Of a stretch of DNA of 8,366 nucleotides, positions 1 through 6,523 are shown one piece after another. A program made the translations under genes and the position numbers. Every line of letters starts with the position of its first letter. Within the stretch, counting starts at the first letter, position 1. Source of the DNA: Accumulibacter sp. (GTDB lineage: Bacteria > Pseudomonadota > Gammaproteobacteria > Burkholderiales > Rhodocyclaceae); assembly GCA_031274075.1 (NCBI GenBank), contig JAISQQ010000311.1, positions 1 to 8,366 of the forward strand, read 5' to 3'. The notes beneath the pieces are model-generated. The model was not told the DNA's origin. It did not search any database and saw only the letters and a list, made by a program, of their open reading frames with translations.

Positions 1-209
1 GCGGAGTGCGCGGCGAAGTAGGCGATCTGCGGCTTGAAGCAGCAGACGAGGTCGGCGGTGGCGTCGACGATCGCCTTGCAGAATTCGAGGATGGCGTCCG
101 GCCGGCCCTTGAGCGGGGCGGGAAACCGGGCCGGATCGGGGTCGAGCCCGACGCAGAGCAGGGAGTCGTTCTTTTGCCAGGCGGCGGAAAGGGCTTGGAT
201 AAAAGTCAT
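1..209 (-). CDS. pyrF: Orotidine-5'-phosphate decarboxylase, type 2 (N-terminal part, runs off the window)
   Basis: The enzyme decarboxylates orotidine 5'-phosphate to UMP, the last step of de novo pyrimidine synthesis in the cytoplasm. Reading the minus strand from the ATG at 209-207 gives 69 codons plus two bases with no stop, so the frame leaves the window open. The protein begins [15 protein letters not shown]. It contains the [10 protein letters not shown] segment (residues 21-30) and the FKPQIAYF segment (residues 58-65). Both are characteristic of the type 2 (PyrF subfamily 2) barrel: Asp23 lies in the first strand and Lys59 in the FKPQ motif. The family is usually about 270 residues, so roughly a quarter is visible; the catalytic D-x-K-x-x-D region would lie outside. 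A GAGGAA ribosome-binding site precedes the start. The gene is divergent from the A2M gene, 714 bp away. Recognition is from motif memory, without a database search. Confidence 0.93.
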   Translation of the reverse strand, partial: MTFIQALSAAWQKNDSLLCVGLDPDPARFPAPLKGRPDAILEFCKAIVDATADLVCCFKPQIAYFAAHS

Positions 210-214
210 CGAGG

Positions 215-220
215 TTCCTC
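215..220 (-). promoter_or_regulatory. Ribosome-binding site of pyrF
   Basis: On the minus strand the bases here read GAGGAA, followed by five bases and then the ATG at 209. This supports that ATG as the start of the partial pyrF. No other in-frame start is needed, because the family normally begins only about 15-20 residues before the CVGLDPD segment. Confidence 0.7.
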
Positions 221-355
221 GGATATGGGAAAGATTGAAAAAATACAGGCAAGCGGAGGCGATCCGCCCAAAGCGCCATTTTCTCACCGAGTGGCCGATT
301 ACGCCTCCGTGCCGCTGGACACGCCCCAATAATCCTGGAAATTGCGGTTGAGCAC

Positions 356-371
356 TCCTGAGAAGCTGTTT
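356..371 (+). repeat. Short direct repeat, copy 1 (TCCTGAGAAGCTGTTT)
   Basis: The 16 bases TCCTGAGAAGCTGTTT are repeated exactly at 541-556. A diverged version begins at 7998 as CCTGAGAACCTGTT. This copy runs into an A-rich stretch rather than into the palindrome that follows the other two, so it may be a detached end of the same module. Insertion-sequence ends of some families start with GAG-nn-CTGTT-like bases, so a solitary terminal repeat is possible. I see no transposase here. Confidence 0.6.
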
Positions 372-433
372 TAAAAAAATGGGTACGAGAAATGCTTATA
401 TCCCAAAAACCTCAATTCAAGCCCTGGGGAAAG

Positions 434-490
434 GTAGGGCGGTTTCTCCGAAACCGCCGCCACCCGGCGCGCTCGGAGAGCGCGCCCTAC
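434..490. repeat. Compact REPIN: GTAG-hairpin, spacer, hairpin-CTAC
   Basis: The element is fully symmetric. GTAG at 434-437 is followed by a 21-base hairpin at 438-458 (9-bp perfect stem GGCGGTTTC/GAAACCGCC, loop TCC). A 7-base spacer at 459-465 leads to a second 21-base hairpin at 466-486 (9-bp perfect stem GGCGCGCTC/GAGCGCGCC, loop GGA), then CTAC at 487-490. The outer ends also pair as GGTAGGGCG (433-441) with CGCCCTACC (483-491). A GTAG tetranucleotide next to a REP hairpin, mirrored as a pair, is the defining layout of REPINs, non-autonomous elements moved by RAYT (TnpA-REP) transposases. No RAYT gene is in the window, so mobility is inferred. Confidence 0.82.
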
Positions 491-540
491 CCTGGATGAT
501 CCATCTACTTCTCAAACGTCTTTCTGATTTCCAAAACAGA

Positions 541-556
541 TCCTGAGAAGCTGTTT
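541..556 (+). repeat. Short direct repeat, copy 2, heading the left composite repeat module
   Basis: This is an exact copy of the 16 bases at 356-371. From 542 to 578 the sequence aligns without gaps to 7998-8034 with 32 of 37 bases identical, running into the CTGGGAGCGCGG start of the palindrome in both places. It is therefore the conserved leading part of a larger repeat module. Confidence 0.7.
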
Positions 557-565
557 GCGATTTTC

Positions 566-649
566 CCTGGGAGCGCGGGGCTTCCGCCCCGCAATGACCG
601 GGGGAGTGACACCGCCGCTGTTGCGGGGCAGAAGCCTCGCGCTCCCAGG
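566..649. repeat. 84-bp palindromic repeat, copy A
   Basis: The left arm 566-594 pairs with the right arm 621-649 at 27 of 29 positions, around a 26-base centre. The left arm itself folds into a hairpin (GCGGGGC, TTCC, GCCCCGC). The whole unit has the same length as copy B at 6161-6244, and its first 29 bases are identical to that copy. It has no GTAG/CTAC ends, so it is a separate family from the REPINs here. A transcript could fold into a strong stem, but no T-run follows, so a terminator role is not supported. Confidence 0.85.
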
Positions 650-662
650 TTCTTTCCATGTC

Positions 663-764
663 GCGCAACGCGCCGCACGATTCAAAGGCCGCCGAATGAT
701 AGAGGCGGCGGCGATGCCGCCGGAGAGAACGACCGGCGGGAGGCGCTGCGCTTTCCCGCCCTAC
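663..764 (+). repeat. Half REPIN-like unit (core plus right REP end), left copy
   Basis: Bases 663-765 match 8181-8283 without gaps at 98 of 103 positions. The unit ends in a hairpin with GGCGGG (735-740) and CCCGCC (755-760) around a 14-base loop, followed by CTAC (761-764), which is the right end of the complete element at 8138-8282. The left GTAG-hairpin end is missing: the core abuts the 84-bp palindrome after 13 bases. It looks like a truncated or recombined copy. Confidence 0.82.
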
Positions 765-773
765 GTGTTCGTG

Positions 774-861
774 TTCAGGTGACAGGCAACAGGTGACAGG
801 AATTTGCGGCGCGAAGCGCCGGTAACCCCTGACACCTGACACCTGCTACCTGTCACCTGAA
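774..861. repeat. Long inverted repeat with CAGGTGACAGG-type iterations, upstream of the A2M promoter
   Basis: The ends TTCAGGTGACAGG (774-786) and CCTGTCACCTGAA (849-861) are perfect 13-bp inverted copies. Inside the left arm CAGGTGACAGG occurs twice (776-786 and 790-800). The right arm carries overlapping CCTGACACCTG units at 828-838 and 835-845, a 7-bp step, before the terminal CCTGTCACCTG. A small GC hairpin sits in the centre. The element ends about 30 bases before the -10-like box of the A2M gene, so it could influence expression, but that is inference. Confidence 0.8.
807..821. repeat. GAA-loop GC hairpin, copy 1
   Basis: CGGCGC, GAA, CGCCG-type hairpin: CGGCGC at 807-812, loop GAA at 813-815, GCGCCG at 816-821, followed by GTAA. 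Equivalent hairpins occur at 6282-6296 and 8314-8330. In all three regions the hairpin lies downstream of a copy of the CTGGGAG palindrome in the same orientation, so it is the last part of the shared repeat series. Confidence 0.65.
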
Positions 862-890
862 TCCCGGTAGCGTAACCGTAGCCGCGCGTC

Positions 891-916
891 TACAATCGAA
901 ACACTTTTTCCTGGAG
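891..916 (+). promoter_or_regulatory. Candidate -10 box and ribosome-binding site of the A2M gene
   Basis: TACAAT at 891-896 resembles a sigma-70 -10 element. At 17-bp spacing the -35 position (868-873) reads TAGCGT, a poor match, so a weak or activator-dependent promoter is possible. GGAG at 913-916 lies seven bases before the ATG at 924 and supports that start. The promoter call rests only on the -10 match and position. Confidence 0.45.
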
Positions 917-923
917 CCTCGCC

Positions 924-3900
924 ATGTCATCCCTGACCAAGACAACGGGCCGTGTCCTTGCCATTTTCGCGCTGATCCTGGCGGCGACGGTTTTCTTCAT
1001 CGATGGCGCGCGCGCGGCGGAAAGACCGGCGTCCGCGGCCAAGGACCTTCCTTTCGAGGTGGTCGACGGCGCGCATCGGGAACTCGACGGCTCGCCGGCG
1101 CTGGGGCTCTCGTTCAGCCTGCCGCTCGACGCCAAGATGGATCATGGGAAATATCTCCAGGTACTCGAAATGCCGCCTGGCGACGACAAGAAAAAAACGG
1201 CGAAGGAGGGGGGCGAAGCCTCGGAATCCTCCGCGGCCAAACCCGCCGTGGCCGACAGCGTCAGCCGCGCGCCCGAGGATACGGTGCTCGATGGCGGCCA
1301 GCCGGTATCCGGCGCCTGGGTCGTGGGGGAAAATCCGCGCCTCTTGTTCTTTCCGCACATCAAGCCGCAGACCCGCTACGTCGTGCGCGTGCACGCCGGA
1401 TTGCCGGCCAGGGGCGGCGCCCGGCTGGCCCGCGAGGAACGCTTTTCGATCCGCACGGCGGCGGTGGCGCCGGCCTATTACTTCGCCAGCCGCGGCATGG
1501 TGCTGCCGGCGGCGCAGAACGGCGGCCTGCCGGTGATCACGGTCAATACGCCGGAAGTCGATATCCAGTTCCTCAAGGTGAAGCCCGAGCAGGTGGAAAA
1601 GTTTCTTGAGCGGGTCATCGCCGGCAAGGCCAAGCCCGCGCCGCGGCGCGTGGTGAACGAGGAGGATGAAAACGGCGAGTGCGACGAGTGCGCAGAGGAG
1701 GATGGGGAGGAGGTCTATTACGGCTACGGCAGCCACACCAAGCTCCAGGGCCTGGTCCGCGGGTGGACGATCGACCAGTTCAACAAGATGACCGAGAGCG
1801 TTTTCGTCGGCCGTTTCCTGACCGAGGCGAAGGCCAACCGGCGCGGCGTTACCTTCATTCCGGTCGAGACGATTCCCGCGCTCAGGGAGCCAGGGATCTA
1901 CATCGCCGTGATGTCGCAGCCCAACCGTTTTCGCGGCGAGTACCAGACGACCTATTTCTACGTCAGCGACCTCGGCCTGCACCTGCGGCAATACCTTGGC
2001 CAGGGCGCCGACGCCTTCGTCAGTTCGCTGACCACGGGCAAGGGCGTGTCCGGCGTCGAAGTGAGCTGGATCGGCGCCGACGACAGGACGCTGGCGTTCG
2101 CCGAGACCGACGCCGGCGGCCGCGCCGCTTTTGCCGAGCGGCCCAGGGACGCCAAGGTGGTGATCGCCCGCAAGGGCCGGCAGATCTCGCTGATCGCCCT
2201 CAAGGAACCGGCGCTCGACCTCGCCGAGTTCGACGTCGGCGGGCTGGCGTCCTCGCCGCTGCGCCTGTTCGCCTACAGCGGGCGCAACCTGTACCGTCCC
2301 GGCGAGCGCTTCGAGGTTTCGGTCCTGGCGCGCGACGCCGACGGCATGCCGGTTCCGGCGCAGCCGATCCAGGCCATCCTGCGCCGCCCGGACGGCAAGG
2401 CGCAGTGGACGGCCACCTGGTCGCCGCACGAAACGTTCGCCGGTTATTACCAGCGGCAGATCGAGTTGCCCACCGACGCGGCGACCGGTTTCTGGAACCT
2501 CGAACTGCGCGCCGATCCGGCGGACAAGCGGGCGGGCGCGGTGATGCGCATCGGCGTCGAAGAATTCCTGCCCGAGCGGATGAAGCTCGATCTTTCCAGC
2601 GAGGCGGACTGGCTCGACGCCGGTTCCGAGGTGCAAACATGGGAGATCGGCGTCGCCGGAAGCTATCTTTACGGTTCGCCCGCCGCGGACAATCAACTGC
2701 TCGGCGTGGTCAACACCGAACGCAACCGCAACCCGCTCGCCAGGGAGCTGCCCGGCTTCGTCTTCGGCGACGCCAACGAAGACGAGCTCCGTTCGCGCCA
2801 CGAACTCGGCGAACGGGCGCTCGACGCCGAGGGCGAGGCGAGTGTCGACGTCGACCTGGCCGCGCTGCAAAAACGCCGTTCGCCATTCACCGTGCGCGCC
2901 ACCCTGAGCCTGCTGGAAAGCGGCGGCCGGCCCGTGGTGCGCAGCATCGAGCGCACCTGGTGGCCGGCGCCGGTGCTGGTCGGATTGCGTCCGCTGTTCG
3001 GCGGTTCCTACGCGCGCGAGGGCGCGCTGGTCGAATTCGACGTGGTGCGCGCCGACGCGGCGGGGAATCTCCAGGCCGGAGCCAGCCTGCCGGTGCGCCT
3101 GTTCCGCGAGAACCGCCACTATTACTGGCGCTTCGACGACGAGCGCGGCTGGCATTCGGGTTTCACCGAGACCGACGAACTGGTGCTGACCACGCAGGTT
3201 TCGGTTCCGGCCGGCGATCGCGGCAAGCTGGCCGTGCCGGTGAAATACGGCCGCTACCGCGTCGAGGTGCTGGACCCCGAGACCGGCTCGATGGCGCGTT
3301 TTCGCTTCTACGCCGGCTGGTTTGCGAAGGACGACGAAACGCAGGGCGTGCGCCCCGACCGCGTGGCGCTGAGGTTCGACAAGCCGGGCTACGCCGAAGG
3401 CGAAACGGCGAAACTGACGATCACCCCACCGCACGCCGGCGAGGCGCTGATCACGGTCGAAGGCGACAAACTGCTGTGGATGAAGCGCCTCCCCGTCGGC
3501 GTCGAGGGAACGACGGTCGACATCCCGGTCGACAAGGCGTGGAGCCGCCATGACCTCTACGTCACGGCGATGGTGCTGCGTCCCGGCGTGACCGACAAGA
3601 AAGACCTCGGCGTCACTCCGGCGCGCGCGCTGGGCATCGCTTACCTGCCGCTGGAGCGCGGCGGCCGCAAACTCGGCGTGACGCTGGAAGCGCCGAAGAG
3701 GATGGAGCCCAACCAGGCGCTCAAGGTGAAGATCAAGGTCGCCGGGCTCGCCGGGATCGCCGGCGCCGGGCGGACGGCGATGGTCACGCTCTCCGCCGTC
3801 GACGTCGGCATCCTCAACATCACCCGCTTCGCCAGCCCCGATCCGTTCGGCTTCTTTTTCGGCAAACTGCGCTACGGGCACGATCTGTACGACATCTACG

Positions 3901-6104
3901 GCCGCCTGATCGAAAAGATGGCCGGGCAGAAAGGCAAGCTCAAGTGGGGCGGCGACGGTACGCCGGAAGCGACGAAAAGCATGCCGGAAAAGGTGCTTCT
4001 CGTCGATCTCTTCAGCGGCCCGGTGGCGCTCGACGCCCAGGGTGAGGCCGAGATCTCCCTGCCGGTGCCCGATTTCAACGGCAGCCTGCGCTTGATGGCG
4101 GTCGCCGCCGAGGACGGGCGCTTCGGCATGCAGGAGGCCGAAGTCGTCCTCGCCGCGCCGCTCATCGTCGAGTTGGCGACGCCGCGCTTTCTGTCGGTCG
4201 GCGATTCCGCCCTGCTCGCGCTCGACGTGCAGAATCTCGCCGGCGAGGAACAGGAAGTCGCGGTCAAGGTCAGCAACGATGACGGCCTGGTGATTCGCGA
4301 CGGCGAACAGAAGATCAAGCTGGGGGACCAGCAGAAGAAAGTGCTGCGCATCCCGATCGAAGCCGGCACGGCGGACGGCTTGACCGAAGTCCGTATCGAC
4401 ATCGACAGCCCGAGCATGAAGCACCAGCGCCGCTTCGCCCTGCAGGTGCAGGCGCCGACGCCGCGCCAGACGATCCTGCGGCGCTACGCCGTCGCCCCCG
4501 GCGAGACGCTGGAGATCCGCGACGCCGGGCTTTCCGGCCTGCTGCGGCAGACGGCGACGGCGGCGCTGGCGGTTTCCGACCGCGCGCCGATCGACGTCAA
4601 GAACGCCGTGCGCGGGCTGCTCACCTATCCCTACGGCTGCGCCGAACAGACCACCAGCACCGCCTACCCGCACGTGTTCATCGACGAAGCGGAGGCCAGG
4701 CGCTACGGCCTCCAGCCCTACACGCTGGCGCGGCGCGCCGAGATGCTCGACCAGGCCATCGGCCGCCTGGCCGGCATGCAAGCGGCGAACGGCGGCTTCA
4801 GCCTGTGGGGCGGCGGGGCCTCCGAGTACCAGTACTGGCTCTCGGCCTACATCGCCCACTTCCTGCTCGATACGCGCGAACAAGGCTTCAACGCGCCCCC
4901 GGAGATGGAGAACAAGGCCGTCGATTTCCTCCTGCGCGGCTTGCAGGAAGGCGTCGCCGGATTGCCGAGGGGGCCGCTCGCCTACAACGAAAACGCCGTC
5001 TGGCGCGACTATCGCTACGCCGGTTCCGGCCGCTTCGGCGTGCTCGCCTACGGCGCCTACGTGCTGGCGCGCCACGGCAAGGCGCCGCTGTCGACCCTGC
5101 GCCAGATGCATGAAGCCCGGCAGCAGGCGTATTCCGGGCTGAACCTCGCTTACCTGGGCCTGGCGCTCAAGCTGATGGGCGACGAGGCGCGGGCGGCGGA
5201 AAACATCGACGCCGCCATCGCCAGGCCGCGCCTGCACGACGGCCGCTGGTGGGGCGACTACGGCAGCCAGTTGCGCGACGCGGCGCTGGTCTACGTGCTG
5301 CTGCAAAAGCACGGCCTCGCGGCGCAAGGGCGCGAAAACCTCGTCGCGCAGGTGGCCGGCGAGATCGAACGCAAAAACTATCTCAGCACCCAGGAAAAGC
5401 TGGCCGTCTTCCTGCTCGGACGGAGTTTCGCCGGACAGCAGAGCGGCGCGTGGTCGGCGGAACTCTCCGCCCCCTCTGCCTCCTCCACCCACTCTGGCCG
5501 GGAAAAAGCGCTCGACGGCCGCGGCACGCAGTTCGCCGAATTGTCGCCGGAGGAACTCGCCACCGGCGTCTGGCTCAGGAACACGCACACGCAGCGCCTG
5601 TTCGTCGAACTCAACCTCAGCGGCAGCCCGGCCAGCATGCCGGCGGCGCGGCGCGACTTCTTCGACCTGAAGCGCGAGTGGTACACCGCCGACGGCCAGC
5701 CGCTAGGCCGCCGTACTTTGGTCGTCGGCGAATCGCTGATCGCGCGGGTGAACGTCAAGACGCACGGACGCTACGCCAACGCGCTGATCGTCGACTACGT
5801 GCCGGCGGGCGTCGAGATCGAGAACGCCAATCTCGCGCAGGGCGAACAGAACGCGCTGCGAATTGGCGGCATCGACATCCGCCAGGCGATGCTCGACACG
5901 CGCATCAAGCACCAGGAGTTCCGCGACGACCGTTTCGTCGCCGCCGTGCGCGCCGAGGGCGAGATGAACCTGTTCTACCGCGTCCGCGTCGTCACGCCCG
6001 GCCGCTTCGTCGCGCCGCCGACCTACGCCGAAGACATGTACCAGCCGATGGTCTACGGGCTGGCGGGCGGCGGGGAGATCATCGAGGTGGAAGAAGCGCG
6101 CTGA
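924..6104 (+). CDS. Periplasmic alpha-2-macroglobulin family protein with thioester motif
   Basis: Bacterial A2Ms are large periplasmic protease traps: cleavage of a bait region changes the conformation and lets a reactive thioester capture the protease. Residues 1-31 form a Sec signal with likely cleavage after ARA (29-31). An MG2-type domain starts near 445 (LFAYSGRNLYRPGERF). A probable bait stretch spans about 986-1023 between YGHDLYDIYG and the A2M-domain segment VLLVDLFSGPV (from 1024; NGSLRLMAVAAEDGRFG follows). The thioester domain carries CAEQ at 1239-1242 in YPYGCAEQTT, with GGFSLWGGG near 1290. A C-terminal macroglobulin domain ends with YAEDMYQPMVYG. The length of 1726 fits E. coli YfhM (about 1650). 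Unlike typical YfhM, no lipobox cysteine follows the signal, so it should be soluble, and no pbpC is adjacent in the window. An acidic insert with CDEC lies at about 245-263. The family call is firm; protease inhibition is family knowledge. Confidence 0.95.
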   Translation: MSSLTKTTGRVLAIFALILAATVFFIDGARAAERPASAAKDLPFEVVDGAHRELDGSPALGLSFSLPLDAKMDHGKYLQVLEMPPGDDKKKTAKEGGEASESSAAKPAVADSVSRAPEDTVLDGGQPVSGAWVVGENPRLLFFPHIKPQTRYVVRVHAGLPARGGARLAREERFSIRTAAVAPAYYFASRGMVLPAAQNGGLPVITVNTPEVDIQFLKVKPEQVEKFLERVIAGKAKPAPRRVVNEEDENGECDECAEEDGEEVYYGYGSHTKLQGLVRGWTIDQFNKMTESVFVGRFLTEAKANRRGVTFIPVETIPALREPGIYIAVMSQPNRFRGEYQTTYFYVSDLGLHLRQYLGQGADAFVSSLTTGKGVSGVEVSWIGADDRTLAFAETDAGGRAAFAERPRDAKVVIARKGRQISLIALKEPALDLAEFDVGGLASSPLRLFAYSGRNLYRPGERFEVSVLARDADGMPVPAQPIQAILRRPDGKAQWTATWSPHETFAGYYQRQIELPTDAATGFWNLELRADPADKRAGAVMRIGVEEFLPERMKLDLSSEADWLDAGSEVQTWEIGVAGSYLYGSPAADNQLLGVVNTERNRNPLARELPGFVFGDANEDELRSRHELGERALDAEGEASVDVDLAALQKRRSPFTVRATLSLLESGGRPVVRSIERTWWPAPVLVGLRPLFGGSYAREGALVEFDVVRADAAGNLQAGASLPVRLFRENRHYYWRFDDERGWHSGFTETDELVLTTQVSVPAGDRGKLAVPVKYGRYRVEVLDPETGSMARFRFYAGWFAKDDETQGVRPDRVALRFDKPGYAEGETAKLTITPPHAGEALITVEGDKLLWMKRLPVGVEGTTVDIPVDKAWSRHDLYVTAMVLRPGVTDKKDLGVTPARALGIAYLPLERGGRKLGVTLEAPKRMEPNQALKVKIKVAGLAGIAGAGRTAMVTLSAVDVGILNITRFASPDPFGFFFGKLRYGHDLYDIYGRLIEKMAGQKGKLKWGGDGTPEATKSMPEKVLLVDLFSGPVALDAQGEAEISLPVPDFNGSLRLMAVAAEDGRFGMQEAEVVLAAPLIVELATPRFLSVGDSALLALDVQNLAGEEQEVAVKVSNDDGLVIRDGEQKIKLGDQQKKVLRIPIEAGTADGLTEVRIDIDSPSMKHQRRFALQVQAPTPRQTILRRYAVAPGETLEIRDAGLSGLLRQTATAALAVSDRAPIDVKNAVRGLLTYPYGCAEQTTSTAYPHVFIDEAEARRYGLQPYTLARRAEMLDQAIGRLAGMQAANGGFSLWGGGASEYQYWLSAYIAHFLLDTREQGFNAPPEMENKAVDFLLRGLQEGVAGLPRGPLAYNENAVWRDYRYAGSGRFGVLAYGAYVLARHGKAPLSTLRQMHEARQQAYSGLNLAYLGLALKLMGDEARAAENIDAAIARPRLHDGRWWGDYGSQLRDAALVYVLLQKHGLAAQGRENLVAQVAGEIERKNYLSTQEKLAVFLLGRSFAGQQSGAWSAELSAPSASSTHSGREKALDGRGTQFAELSPEELATGVWLRNTHTQRLFVELNLSGSPASMPAARRDFFDLKREWYTADGQPLGRRTLVVGESLIARVNVKTHGRYANALIVDYVPAGVEIENANLAQGEQNALRIGGIDIRQAMLDTRIKHQEFRDDRFVAAVRAEGEMNLFYRVRVVTPGRFVAPPTYAEDMYQPMVYGLAGGGEIIEVEEAR

Positions 6105-6160
6105 ATTTGCCCGGTGAAAGCCGGGGGCGGCTCCCGCGGAATCCGGCCGGGTTGGGGTTT

Positions 6161-6244
6161 CCTGGGAGCGCGGGGCTTCCGCCCCGCAACGGCGGGAATG
6201 ACGCGACCGCCGCCGTTGCGGGGCAAAAGCCCCGCGCTCCCAGG
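6161..6244. repeat. 84-bp palindromic repeat, copy B
   Basis: The left arm 6161-6195 pairs with the right arm 6210-6244 at 33 of 35 positions around a 14-base loop, so this copy is a better palindrome than copy A (566-649) and equal in length. Bases 6161-6189 are identical to 566-594. It lies 57 bases after the A2M stop, where the stem could stabilise or end the transcript, although no T-run follows. Confidence 0.87.
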
Positions 6245-6281
6245 TTCCGGAGGTAGGCCGCCCGCGCTCTCCGGGAAAAGG

Positions 6282-6296
6282 CGGCGCGAAGCGCCG
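6282..6296. repeat. GAA-loop GC hairpin, copy 2
   Basis: CGGCGC (6282-6287), GAA (6288-6290) and GCGCCG (6291-6296) form the same hairpin as at 807-821. Here it follows the palindrome by 37 bases, with no REPIN core between them. Confidence 0.6.
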
Positions 6297-6511
6297 GATG
6301 GACAAAAGTAGCGAAAACGACAAAGGGTTTCGATGACGCAAGACAAAATCCGCCTTCCCGCCGCCCGCCGCGCCGCCCCAAGCGGCATAGTTGCACCCTC
6401 TCGGGGGGCTGCGAACGGAGTGAGCGTGGAGGCCGTCGCTCTCCCGCCCAGGGACGACTTCATCCGGGCACGTCCATCTGCGATTTCCAGGATCATCAGG
6501 AATTTCGGCAC

Positions 6512-6518
6512 AGAGGGA
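6512..6518 (+). promoter_or_regulatory. Ribosome-binding site of the M23 gene
   Basis: AGAGGGA lies five bases before the ATG at 6524. It fixes this start, which also places the hydrophobic signal segment directly at the N-terminus. Confidence 0.7.
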
Positions 6519-6523
6519 ATGAC

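Larger units (their letters stand above)
210..923. other. Repeat-packed intergenic region between divergent pyrF and A2M
   Basis: I see no credible gene in these 714 bases. The open frames here have no ribosome-binding site and fall in palindromic repeats, for example a frame rich in Gly-Ala-Arg-Gly-Phe at 555-782. From left to right it holds: the pyrF leader (210 to about 350), a short direct repeat (356-371), a more AT-rich patch (about 365-420), a compact REPIN (434-490), a second copy of the direct repeat (541-556), an 84-bp palindrome (566-649), a half REPIN-like unit (663-764), a long inverted repeat with a central hairpin (774-861), and the A2M promoter and leader (about 868-923). Confidence 0.8.
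6105..6523. other. Repeat-bearing intergenic region between A2M and M23 genes
   Basis: These 419 bases hold a weak hairpin just after the A2M stop (CCCGG 6110-6114, CCGGG 6121-6125), the 84-bp palindrome copy B (6161-6244), and a GTAG at 6253-6256 followed by GCCGCC that can pair with GGCGGC at 6280-6285. They also hold the GAA-loop hairpin (6282-6296) and a stretch around 6385-6435 (TCGGGGGGCTGCGAACGGAG and onward) that resembles common betaproteobacterial gene-end sequence. I find no convincing T-tract terminator and no clear promoter for the next gene. Short open frames here, including one overlapping the M23 start, lack coding support. Confidence 0.7.

Noticed and set aside
6..351. Two short plus-strand frames at the left edge
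   Set aside because: They are antisense to the partial pyrF, whose motifs are clear on the minus strand.
434..861. CRISPR array
   Set aside because: The repeats are palindromic, of different families and not evenly spaced; there are no regular spacers or cas genes.
1679..3553. A 624-codon Arg-rich open frame on the plus strand in another frame of A2M
   Set aside because: Its composition (runs of Arg, Gly, Ala) is typical of an out-of-frame GC-rich translation, and it is wholly inside the A2M gene.
927..5588. A 1553-codon open frame on the minus strand opposite the A2M gene
   Set aside because: It is the mirror of a GC-rich coding gene with strong third-position bias. Its protein is low in recognisable motifs, rich in Arg, Ala, His and Gln, and has no signal or domain, while the plus strand encodes a clear A2M.
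6161..6244. Intrinsic terminator of the A2M gene
   Set aside because: The stem is strong, but no T-tract follows and the same unit occurs upstream of the A2M gene, so it is better described as an interspersed repeat.
5249..6256. A 335-codon plus-strand frame overlapping the end of A2M and the palindrome
   Set aside because: It is Arg-rich, has no ribosome-binding site or motif, and its end is translated repeat sequence.
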